Notes under the pieces: model-generated
Databases searched by the model: none
Told to the model about the DNA's origin: nothing
What the model saw: the letters and a program-made list of their open reading frames with translations, nothing else
Assembly (NCBI GenBank): GCA_934433135.1
Contig: CAKRZO010000019.1
Coordinates: 5,103 to 69,102 of the forward strand
Length of the DNA stretch: 64,000 nt
Source: an uncultured Acetatifactor sp.
Lineage (GTDB): Bacteria; Bacillota; Clostridia; Lachnospirales; Lachnospiraceae
Reading direction: 5' to 3'
In this document: piece by piece, positions 8,253 through 16,060 of the stretch
Numbering within the stretch: the first letter of the stretch is position 1
Layout of the letters: every line of letters starts with the position of its first letter
Translations under genes and position numbers: made by a program

Positions 8253-9775
8253 AATTTTCCTCCGTCCTCTGTTAATCCCAGTTCCTGCAGACGTTTTTCA
8301 CTGCCCAAATAAACATTTTGCTTTAACAGCTCCTTCTGCAGCTTTTTCCGGTCGATTTTTCTCACTTTACAGCCTTCCTTTGCCGCCAATGCCGCAGCCG
8401 CACCGGCTGCCTGTCCCAGGCTCATACCGGCAGACTGATAACGCAGCATGGTCTGCGGTACCGCCGATACGCTCTTTCCGCTGGCCACCAGAAGATTTTC
8501 GATTTTTTCCGGCACCATTACACCAAACGGGATATCCACGGTAGCATTGCTTACAAATTCTCCGGTCAGCTTGAAGTTCATCTGTTTGGGTCTTACGGCA
8601 ACTACATCATCTGTGTACCGGTCTTTCTCCTCTTTGCTTACGGATTTGGCATATCTGGGATCATCGGATAATCCTCTCAGAATGTTATACTCAATATCCG
8701 TTCCGTTTGCCATAGGATCATCGGAGGAAATACTTCCCAAAACGGTCTCTTCGTCTTTATTGAAGGTCTCTTCTCCTTCGATACCGCGGCTGACCCTAAG
8801 CGCCAGTTCATCGGAAATCTGGGCTACATAGGCATGTTCAAATCCCGGGATTTTTTTCTCCATAAAGTCCGCCACATAGTAAGCTGCTTCATGGGCTCTT
8901 GCTTCCGCATCAGATAATACAAACGGATCCAGTGACTTGATTCTCCACATCTGGGAATTAATGACCGCGGTATCGCAGCCCTTCATGCCGATAATGCAGC
9001 AGGAATCCATAGAGAAAATATCTCCGATTTCCTTATGAAACGTTCCGTCCTTGATGGCATCCTGGAACAGATTCCAGTCTTCTCCGCCGGAATGGGGAAA
9101 ATAGAGAATTCCTCTGTTCAGCCATACCTCTTCAAATTCTTTAAAGTTCTTCATGGCATCAATGCCGATGGGAAACGTTTCGGGATATTTTTTAAAATGC
9201 TGATATAATTCTTCCAGATCCACATTGGCAAATTTAAAAGTCAGTGAGGCCATACCACAGGCATACCGGGTAGGCGCTCCGCCCTTCCATGCCATATCAC
9301 ATTCTCCTGTGGTGTCGATTACCTGTTTTGCCCGGATGAGCGCCTTTCCGTCCGGTGTATTGACATAAACACCGGCAATGGCGTCGCCATCCATATAAGG
9401 CTCCAACGCCATGGTATGGAAAAGAACTCGGACTCCGGCTTCTTCCATCATTTCGTCAAAGGTCACTTTCATCTGTTCCGGATCGTGTACCAGTCTTCCG
9501 TCCGGATAGCGCCATTCTTTGGTTGCCGCTTTCTTTTTTTCCATGCGCTCCATCCATTCCAGTACCGCTCCCTTCATAACAAGACGTCCGTCTCTGGTTA
9601 TGAAATGGTTATAAACATTGGAGATCATGCTGGAAGAAGCAAGCCCTCCCAAAAATCCGTTCCGTTCCAGTAAAATCACGTCCGCGCCTGCCTTTGCAGC
9701 TCCCAGCGCCGCACCGCATCCCGAGCAGCCGCCCCCGCAGACCAGCACTTCTGTCGCGGCAATTTCTTTTATCAT
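8249..9775 (-). CDS. FAD-dependent oxidoreductase (FAD_oxidored family)
   Basis: A 508-residue flavoprotein. The start at ATG 9775 has GAAAGGAAC upstream; a longer frame to 9838 is not supported. The FAD-binding motif is CGGGCSGCGAALGAAKAG near residues 12-29, followed by VILLERNGFLGG. The C-terminal segment NLLVASGKSVSAVPQTMLRYQSAGMSLGQAAG is typical of the FAD_oxidored group, often found in carbohydrate loci of Firmicutes and Bacteroidota. It precedes the shorter paralogue with a 4-bp overlap and follows the ABC permease genes in the same operon. It is soluble with no signal peptide, so the reaction is intracellular. The precise substrate is not recognisable. Confidence 0.85.
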   Translation of the reverse strand: MIKEIAATEVLVCGGGCSGCGAALGAAKAGADVILLERNGFLGGLASSSMISNVYNHFITRDGRLVMKGAVLEWMERMEKKKAATKEWRYPDGRLVHDPEQMKVTFDEMMEEAGVRVLFHTMALEPYMDGDAIAGVYVNTPDGKALIRAKQVIDTTGECDMAWKGGAPTRYACGMASLTFKFANVDLEELYQHFKKYPETFPIGIDAMKNFKEFEEVWLNRGILYFPHSGGEDWNLFQDAIKDGTFHKEIGDIFSMDSCCIIGMKGCDTAVINSQMWRIKSLDPFVLSDAEARAHEAAYYVADFMEKKIPGFEHAYVAQISDELALRVSRGIEGEETFNKDEETVLGSISSDDPMANGTDIEYNILRGLSDDPRYAKSVSKEEKDRYTDDVVAVRPKQMNFKLTGEFVSNATVDIPFGVMVPEKIENLLVASGKSVSAVPQTMLRYQSAGMSLGQAAGAAAALAAKEGCKVRKIDRKKLQKELLKQNVYLGSEKRLQELGLTEDGGKL

Positions 9776-9804
9776 AATTATCGGTTCCTTTCTTTTGCAA
9801 TGAC

Positions 9805-9831
9805 TCAGAGCGCGATTTGCAAAGCCGCGCC
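9805..9831 (+). repeat. Degenerate fragment of the dispersed repeat
   Basis: CTCAGAGCGCGATTTGCAAAGCC resembles the middle of the consensus (TTCAGACGCGCC, then ATTCGCAAAACC) with several mismatches. It lies in the permease-oxidoreductase gap. Weak call. Confidence 0.3.
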
Positions 9832-9848
9832 CCGGCATATATGACGGG

Positions 9849-10715
9849 TTACGTTTTCATTCCGGTGGTGGCAATTCCCTGTACAAAATACTTCTGCAGG
9901 CAGATAAACAGGATAATAACCGGCAGCATGCTCACGCAGGACATGGCAATGATGCTGTTCCAGTTGACAACGCTGTCTGCATCAATCGCCAGACGCAGTC
10001 CCAGGGAAACCGGATACTTTGTCACCCTGTCAATGTACAGAAGAGGGTTGAAAAAGTCGTTCCAGGTCCACACGGTCTGGAACAGAGCTGCCGAAACAAT
10101 GGGAGCCTTGGCTAACGGCAAAATTACTTTCACCAGGATCTGCCACTTCCCCGCTCCGTCTATGTAAGCCGCTTCGTCCAGATCTTTGGGAATCCCCCGG
10201 AAAAACTGAATCAGAAGATAGGTAAAAAACGGATTAACTGCCAATGCCGCCATAATATAAAAGGGGAAATAACTGTTCAGCCACCCGAAATTATGAAATA
10301 AGATGTACCTCGGAATCATAATAACGGTATTGGGCAGCATCATCGTGGAAAGCATAACCGTCATCAGCACCTTTCTGCCTTTAAATTCAAACCGGGAAAA
10401 GCCGTAAGCCACCAGGCAGGCCGAAATGACCGTAAGAAGCACAGTGGGAAATACCAGTTTGCAGGAATTCCATAAAAAGACCCAGAAAGGAACTGCCGCC
10501 GTGGATTTCCACCCATTGATAAAACCATCCAGCGTGAACTCCTTCGGCAGCAACGCTGCCGAAGTAAAGATCTCCGCATTTCCTTTAAATGCCGCAAAAT
10601 ACAGCCACACCAGAGGATATCCTACAATAACCGCCGCAATTGTGATAATAATATAAATTCCGGCTTTCTTTATTTTCTGTTTGATATTAACATTTTCTTT
10701 CATGTGATTTTTCAC
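9849..10715 (-). CDS. Sugar ABC transporter permease, MalG/CUT1 type
   Basis: A 288-residue inner-membrane protein with six predicted helices. The permease EAA loop reads EAAYIDGAGKWQILVKVILPL, and the C-terminus FVQGIATTGMKT is typical of MalG-like subunits. The GTG start at 10715 has GGAG 9 bp upstream; ATG at 10703 is an alternative. Only one base separates it from the stop of the preceding permease. It should pair with that permease and the lipoprotein at 11638 to import an oligosaccharide. No ATPase gene is present, so a shared MsmX-type ATPase elsewhere is expected (knowledge of CUT1 systems). Confidence 0.92.
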   Translation of the reverse strand: MKNHMKENVNIKQKIKKAGIYIIITIAAVIVGYPLVWLYFAAFKGNAEIFTSAALLPKEFTLDGFINGWKSTAAVPFWVFLWNSCKLVFPTVLLTVISACLVAYGFSRFEFKGRKVLMTVMLSTMMLPNTVIMIPRYILFHNFGWLNSYFPFYIMAALAVNPFFTYLLIQFFRGIPKDLDEAAYIDGAGKWQILVKVILPLAKAPIVSAALFQTVWTWNDFFNPLLYIDRVTKYPVSLGLRLAIDADSVVNWNSIIAMSCVSMLPVIILFICLQKYFVQGIATTGMKT

Positions 10716-10716
10716 T

Positions 10717-11589
10717 CTATTCGTCTCCGTAATAAACCCACTTTTTGGATGTGCCCATAAATACCAACGTAAATGTGATAATAATCACAAACAGAATCCA
10801 GGACAAAGCACTGGCATATCCGATTTTGCCGTCCCGGAAGGCCGTGTCATACAGATAAAGGGAATAAAGATAGGTCTGTTTGATCGGGCCGCCCTTGGTA
10901 ATCAGGTAAGCCGGGGTAAAAATCTGGATAATTTCAATGGTCTGCATAATGGTATTAAAGAAAATAATCGGGGTAATCATCGGAAGAGTAATCTTCCAAA
11001 GCACCTGAAACGGTCTGGCTCCGTCAATCTTTGCAGCTTCCATCAGATCTACCGGCACATTTTTAAGCGCCGCCAGAAAAAGCACCATCGGCGCCCCCAT
11101 CTGCCACAAAGGAAGCAGCATCATGACATACAATACCAGCCTGGGATCTCCCAGCCAGTTGGCTCCCTGAATGCCGATGGCTCCCAGCAAAAGATTTAAG
11201 AGTCCGTCTTTTTTGAAAACATATTTCCACAAAACGGCTAACGCCACACTGGATCCTAATATAGAAGGCAGATAAAAAATCGTGTAGTAAACCGTTCTGC
11301 CTCTTCGCAGCTTATTTAACATCAGTGCCACTAACAGTGCCGTTAACAGCTTGAGCGGGACAGAAATAGCCGTATAAAGCAGCGTCTTACTCAACGAACC
11401 CATTATCGTCTTGTCCCATGTAAAAATATCGATATAATTCTTTAACCCCAGAAACTCCATGCGGAACATGTCATAGTTCGTAAAGGAATAGAGCAAAGAA
11501 ACAATAAACGGATATAATGTCAGGATCAGGAAGCCGATACACCAGGGGGCAATATAAAGATATCCAAGGTATTTTTCTCTTTTCCGCAT
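10717..11589 (-). CDS. Sugar ABC transporter permease, MalF/CUT1 type
   Basis: A 290-residue inner-membrane protein with six predicted helices. The EAA loop reads MEAAKIDGARPFQVLWKITLPM. It opens with KYLGYLYIAPWCIGFLILTLYP, the usual first helix of CUT1 MalF-like subunits. ATG 11589 has CGGAGGAAACT upstream. It is the second gene of the operon, 48 bp after the binding-protein gene, and is followed one base later by its partner permease. Confidence 0.92.
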   Translation of the reverse strand: MRKREKYLGYLYIAPWCIGFLILTLYPFIVSLLYSFTNYDMFRMEFLGLKNYIDIFTWDKTIMGSLSKTLLYTAISVPLKLLTALLVALMLNKLRRGRTVYYTIFYLPSILGSSVALAVLWKYVFKKDGLLNLLLGAIGIQGANWLGDPRLVLYVMMLLPLWQMGAPMVLFLAALKNVPVDLMEAAKIDGARPFQVLWKITLPMITPIIFFNTIMQTIEIIQIFTPAYLITKGGPIKQTYLYSLYLYDTAFRDGKIGYASALSWILFVIIITFTLVFMGTSKKWVYYGDE

Positions 11590-11637
11590 AGTTTCCTCCG
11601 AATTTTTTCATTCCAATCTTTTGCTGTTGTGCCGATT

Positions 11638-13026
11638 TTACTTACTGCTTAACTCTTTCAACAGGGTATCCAGATCAGCAATCATGCCCTCCGATGCATC
11701 CTTGGGTGTAGATACGCCGTAAATTACTTTTTCCATATATTCCACAAAGACCGCCTTGACGGAAGCGTTCAGCTCATAAGCGCCGTTCTTTAAGGAAATC
11801 GTATCGTTGGAAATCTTAATTCCCTGAGACATTAAAGGGCTGAGGACGTCATTCTTTTCCAATGCCTCCAAAGCGCTTGCACTTGCAGGAACTCCGCGTA
11901 CGGTACCCAGAATCAGAGAAGCTTCTTCACTGTTTAAGAACCACTCCATGAACTCTGCTGCCGCTTTCTGTTTTGTCTCGTCAGAATTCTTATTGATAGC
12001 CACCATCAGAGACGGGCAACATTCCTGTCCTGAAATGGTCGCATCCGCAAACATCGGCATGCCGGCTACGCCGTAATCGTAGTCAAGACCTGCAATTTCG
12101 GTATCAATGTTAGAGAAAAACAGGAAGATGCCGCCGATTTTTCCGTTCAGCCACAGCGGGTTATTCTGCATGGAATCATACAGTACCGCTTCGTCATAGG
12201 GCTGGGAAACCTCTTCCGTAAAAATACGCAAAAAGCTTTCATATGCCTTTGTCATCTGTCCTTCATCAAATCCCAGAGTAAAATCATCCTGAATATCGAT
12301 CTTATTGGTAATCTGCTCCAGCATGGGCTTTAAGATATAACGAAGATATCCGTCGGTTACCGCAGTAGTCATATAGCATTCCGGATCCTTTGCATGCAGC
12401 TCTTTGCCAATCTGAATGAAATCGTCCCAGGATGTCATCTTCAGGTTCCCGCTCTCATCGCACCAGTCTGCCAGAAGTGTCTTATTGTACAAAAATACGG
12501 TGCCATTGTATCCGAAAGGAAGAACCGAAACTTCGTTGTTTACAACACAGTAATCGTTCATCATGGATTCGGGAATCTGAGTCAGGTCGATGACATCTTT
12601 ATATTGGGAGTAGTCTGCAAATGCATCACCCCTTGCGGACAGCTCGGCAACCCATCCCTGGTCTACCTGGAAAATGTCCGGTGCATTCTTACTTGCCAGC
12701 TGCGTTACCAGTTTCTCATAATAGCCGGAGAAGCTGGAATATTCGGGTTCAATCTTAATTCCCGGATGGGCTTCTTCGTATACTTTGATGGCTTCCAGGG
12801 TCGCTTCATGTCTCGAATCACCTCCCCACCAGGAAAAACGAAGGGTGATGTCCTGTGCATCCTGTTTCGACTCACTCTGAGAGGTCTCTTTCTGCTCACT
12901 CTGTGCCTGTGAGGATTCTTTCGTCCGGGACTCCGTATCGGAAGGAGTGTTTCCGTTTGAACCGCACGCCATCAGGCTGCATCCCATCACCGCTGCCAGT
13001 AATACTGCCAAAATTCTTCTTTTCAT
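11638..13026 (-). CDS. Sugar ABC transporter substrate-binding lipoprotein
   Basis: A 462-residue family 1 extracellular binding protein. The signal peptide ends in lipobox LMAC (Cys21), followed by a Ser/Gln/Lys-rich linker to about residue 58. The mature part carries family features: LRFSWWGGDSRHEATLEAIKVYEEAHPGI and KNAPDIFQVDQGW. It is the first gene of a seven-gene operon, with AAAGGAAG before the ATG. A perfect 16-bp palindrome lies 58 bp upstream, and a YesN/YesM pair diverges from it, a common arrangement for regulating sugar uptake. The ligand is unknown; a galactoside is likely given the GH42 enzyme in the operon. Confidence 0.92.
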   Translation of the reverse strand: MKRRILAVLLAAVMGCSLMACGSNGNTPSDTESRTKESSQAQSEQKETSQSESKQDAQDITLRFSWWGGDSRHEATLEAIKVYEEAHPGIKIEPEYSSFSGYYEKLVTQLASKNAPDIFQVDQGWVAELSARGDAFADYSQYKDVIDLTQIPESMMNDYCVVNNEVSVLPFGYNGTVFLYNKTLLADWCDESGNLKMTSWDDFIQIGKELHAKDPECYMTTAVTDGYLRYILKPMLEQITNKIDIQDDFTLGFDEGQMTKAYESFLRIFTEEVSQPYDEAVLYDSMQNNPLWLNGKIGGIFLFFSNIDTEIAGLDYDYGVAGMPMFADATISGQECCPSLMVAINKNSDETKQKAAAEFMEWFLNSEEASLILGTVRGVPASASALEALEKNDVLSPLMSQGIKISNDTISLKNGAYELNASVKAVFVEYMEKVIYGVSTPKDASEGMIADLDTLLKELSSK

Positions 13027-13083
13027 TGCTATCTTCCTTTCTTTTGTTTTCGTTTTCAGTTACATGTGTCCGCCGGCTGAATG

Positions 13084-13099
13084 GTTATTGTACAATAAC
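13084..13099. promoter_or_regulatory. Perfect 16-bp palindrome, possible operator
   Basis: GTTATTGTACAATAAC is self-complementary over all 16 bases and lies 58 bp upstream of the binding-protein start, in the divergent region controlled by the adjacent AraC-type response regulator. AraC-family sites are usually direct repeats, so a different repressor is also possible. Confidence 0.45.
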
Positions 13100-13161
13100 A
13101 TTAAATCACAGTCCTATTTCGAGATCGTATCGATCCGATCCCCGAACTGGTATTTCATACA

Positions 13162-13330
13162 TAACAGTTCAGACGCGCCATTCGCAAAACTTTTCGCATG
13201 CTTCGCAGCTACTTTTGCTCATATACTTAGCGCTAAGCTCAATCATAAAATGCCCATCGGGCATTTTTAGGCAGACAGACTTTCATGCAAGCATGAAATC
13301 TGTCCACAAGAATGATTGTCTGAACTGTTA
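13162..13330. mobile_element. Small non-coding element with 13-bp inverted ends (MITE-like)
   Basis: The element is 169 bp with perfect terminal inverted repeats TAACAGTTCAGAC (13162-13174) and GTCTGAACTGTTA (13318-13330). Inside are the repeat core GCGCCATTCGCAAAAC, palindrome CTTAGCGCTAAG (13226-13237), hairpin AAATGCCCATCGGGCATTT and a second hairpin with arms TTTCATGC/GCATGAAA flanked by GACAGA/TCTGTC. It has no coding capacity. Partial copies of its left part recur through the window. No clear target-site duplication was identified. Confidence 0.6.
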
Positions 13331-13371
13331 CCAGTATATCACGCCGGCTTTGATTAATACAGTTATCCGGG

Positions 13372-13401
13372 TTGACAAAAGGGTTCATTGCGTGATAACA
13401 T
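13372..13401 (+). promoter_or_regulatory. Possible promoter of the YesN/YesM pair
   Basis: TTGACA (13372-13377) and TAACAT (13396-13401) are separated by 18 bp, about 55 bp upstream of the response-regulator ATG at 13457. The -10 is imperfect. Confidence 0.4.
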
Positions 13402-13456
13402 TTGAAAGAAGGTATCATTATATGTGATTTCGTTTCTTCAGGAGGTTTTTTCCAAA

Positions 13457-14212
13457 ATGTATTCCTTGATTATTGCAGAAGATGATGATAACATACGAAG
13501 CGGGCTGGTTCATTTGTTTCCCTGGGAGGATGCCGGCTTTACGGTGACGGGCGATTTTTCCAACGGCTTAAGCGCCTGGAATTATATCAAAGAGCATCCG
13601 GACACCTGTGCGGTTTTAACCGATATCCGGATGCCGGTTATGGACGGCCTGGAACTGACGCAGTTGGTTTATGAAAATTTCCCGGATATCGGTGTCTTTC
13701 TGATTTCCGGTTTTCAGGATTTTGCCTACGCCCAGACGGCATTGCGTTATCATGTAAGAGACTTTCTGGTAAAACCGATCCGTCATCAGACTCTGATGCT
13801 GGCCTTTTTAAAGCTGAAAGAGGAGCTGGATAAGGCAGGAGGGCAGTCGGATGCAGAATCCGAGCATGCCAATCAATATTACGAACAGATTATCCGCAGC
13901 GTAAAATCCTATGTGATGGATCATCTGCGCACAGCCACTCTGGAAGAAGCCGCCGCCCTTGCCCATTTAAGCAGCAGCTACCTATCCCGGCTTTTTAAGA
14001 ATCAAACCGGTCTTTCTTTTTCCGAATATCTTCTGCAGAGAAGAATGGATCGTTCCCTGATTCTTTTAAATGATTCCAGGAATAAAATCTATGAAATTTC
14101 GGATGCGATCGGTTATGACAACCCGAAAAACTTTTCCAGAGCGTTTCGCGGTTATTACCAAATGTCCCCGAAAGAGTATCGGGAGAAAGGACTTTTCCAT
14201 GAAAAAGCATAG
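13457..14212 (+). CDS. Response regulator, YesN type (receiver plus AraC HTH)
   Basis: A 251-residue protein. The ATG at 13457 follows CAGGAGG; an upstream frame start at 13424 would include that site. The receiver domain covers residues 1-120, with acidic pocket EDDD (8-11), phosphoacceptor Asp56 in LTDIRMPVMDG and Lys106 in FLVKP. A short linker leads to an AraC double HTH from about residue 150 (LAHLSSSYLSRLFKNQTG, then ISDAIGYDNPKNFSRAFRGYY). It overlaps the kinase gene by 14 bp. It diverges from the GH42 operon and probably activates it when the cognate sugar is sensed (inference from the family). Confidence 0.93.
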   Translation: MYSLIIAEDDDNIRSGLVHLFPWEDAGFTVTGDFSNGLSAWNYIKEHPDTCAVLTDIRMPVMDGLELTQLVYENFPDIGVFLISGFQDFAYAQTALRYHVRDFLVKPIRHQTLMLAFLKLKEELDKAGGQSDAESEHANQYYEQIIRSVKSYVMDHLRTATLEEAAALAHLSSSYLSRLFKNQTGLSFSEYLLQRRMDRSLILLNDSRNKIYEISDAIGYDNPKNFSRAFRGYYQMSPKEYREKGLFHEKA

Positions 14213-16004
14213 CCGCATGCGGCAACGCTATTTTTTAAGACAGCTCATTCACCATTTAATTATTATCACCCTGCCGATTCTGTTTCTGGGAATTCTTTTA
14301 ACCGGATTTGCCAGAAAAAATCTGCAGGATGAGCTGACCGTTTATGCTGAGCGTTCCAAAAATGTGCTTTTAAATCAGATTACAGATGAGCTGAATACCT
14401 TTTCGGAAGAAACAGCTCTTTTTTCCACCACGCCTACCATGGCTCTGTCTATTTCCCGCCTGTTAAACGAACAATCTCTGGATTATAAAAACAATGTTTA
14501 CAAATCCATCATTCCCACCATCATCGGCACTACCGCCAATATGAGCAAAACCGTAGATTCGGTTTATATCTATTATGACAATCCTTACGGAAATTATTTC
14601 AGCAGTACAACCGGTTATACCAATATAAAAGCCCCCAGCTCCACGGACGGTGCCTGGCTTTCCCTTTATGAGGATTCCGAGCCTGCCGTTTCCAAATGGG
14701 TGGAACTGCGGAAGATGAAGCACTATTCCTTTGAAGAAGAAAAGGAAGTTCTGTCGGTCTTCCGTCGGTTTGATTATTTGAAAGGCGTTATGGTGCTGAA
14801 TCTGGATGTCAGACAACTGGAAGCGATCTTAGACGCGAATCAGATCTACCGGGACTCTCTGGTAATGGTGGCTGACCGGGATGCCAATATCCTCTTCGGC
14901 AGCACTGCAAACCTGATCGGCGCTAAAATTCCGGATAGTCTGCTGCACCGTGAAATTCGGTCTTCCAGAACCTACGATACCATCCAGCTTGACGGCACCG
15001 GTTATATTTATTATTCCTCTTCCATTCCGGATTATGATCTTTCCATGATCTGCCTGCTGCCGGTGAATGCAGTTTTCCAGGCCGTCAATAATATGGTCTT
15101 TGCTTTCTTCATCCTGATTCTTTTCAGTATTCTCTTAAGTATTATGTTGAGTCTGAGCGGAACCCTGGATAATTTCCGCCAGCTGCAAAGACTTCTGGAA
15201 TTATTTTCTACTGCAGAATCCGGCGGGGAACTGCCTGCTGTTTTTTCCGGTGATACACGAAATGAATATGACCTTATCTTTAATAATATCGTCTCTACCT
15301 TCATTTCCAATAACCGTCTGCAGCTGAATCTTGCCCAGTCCAAAGTCATTCAGAAGGACGCCCAGCTTGCAGCCCTGCAACTGCAGCTGAACCCGCATTT
15401 TATTTTTAATACCTTACAGACTCTGGACATGGAGATCCTAAGGTCCGTGCCGGACAGCACATCCTCCAGCCTGCTGATTCACAATTTATCTGATATTTTA
15501 AAATATTCCCTGGAGAACACTTCCCGTTATGTCAGGATTTCAGACGAAATCGCTGTCTGCAAATCCTATGCGGAAATCCAGAAATTCCGGTACTCCAATC
15601 CTTTTATTCTCTACTGGGAGTACACAGAAGATATCCTTTGTCTGCCGGTGATTCATCTGATTCTCCAGCCGATTCTGGAAAACAGCCTTCATCACGGCAT
15701 AAAAGAGCTGTCCCGTAACGGCCTGATCAAAATCAAGATCTTTCTACGGGACAGCCGGATTCATTTTTATGTCATTGATAATGGCCTGGGAATTTCCCGG
15801 GCAAAGCTTGCGCAGCTTAAGGACAGCTTAAAGAAATGTGAACTGACACCAGCTTCGCATATCGGTCTGAACAATACCAATATGCGTCTGATTCTTACTT
15901 ACGGTCCGGATGCCTGTCTGCATATCCAAAGCAAGGAAGGCTGCGGAACAAGCGTATACTTTTCCGTACCGGTGGAAAGTCCGAACGCAAATCCTATGCC
16001 ATGA
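14199..16004 (+). CDS. Sensor histidine kinase, YesM type
   Basis: A 601-residue membrane kinase. ATG 14199 lies inside the end of the regulator gene, with AGAAAGGA upstream. Two membrane helices (about 20-40 and 299-321) flank an extracellular sensor region of about 250 residues. The His_kinase domain carries His400 in LNPHFIFNTL. The ATPase domain shows the N-box ILQPILENSLHHG, G1 box DNGLGIS and a GLNNTNMRL segment. These kinases detect extracellular saccharides, or a binding protein loaded with them, and phosphorylate the partner YesN regulator. Confidence 0.93.
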   Translation: MKKHSRMRQRYFLRQLIHHLIIITLPILFLGILLTGFARKNLQDELTVYAERSKNVLLNQITDELNTFSEETALFSTTPTMALSISRLLNEQSLDYKNNVYKSIIPTIIGTTANMSKTVDSVYIYYDNPYGNYFSSTTGYTNIKAPSSTDGAWLSLYEDSEPAVSKWVELRKMKHYSFEEEKEVLSVFRRFDYLKGVMVLNLDVRQLEAILDANQIYRDSLVMVADRDANILFGSTANLIGAKIPDSLLHREIRSSRTYDTIQLDGTGYIYYSSSIPDYDLSMICLLPVNAVFQAVNNMVFAFFILILFSILLSIMLSLSGTLDNFRQLQRLLELFSTAESGGELPAVFSGDTRNEYDLIFNNIVSTFISNNRLQLNLAQSKVIQKDAQLAALQLQLNPHFIFNTLQTLDMEILRSVPDSTSSSLLIHNLSDILKYSLENTSRYVRISDEIAVCKSYAEIQKFRYSNPFILYWEYTEDILCLPVIHLILQPILENSLHHGIKELSRNGLIKIKIFLRDSRIHFYVIDNGLGISRAKLAQLKDSLKKCELTPASHIGLNNTNMRLILTYGPDACLHIQSKEGCGTSVYFSVPVESPNANPMP

Positions 16005-16060
16005 CAGCAAGGAAATCTTACGTAATAAACTTCCCGGTTCCTGCATTTTAACGGATAACC

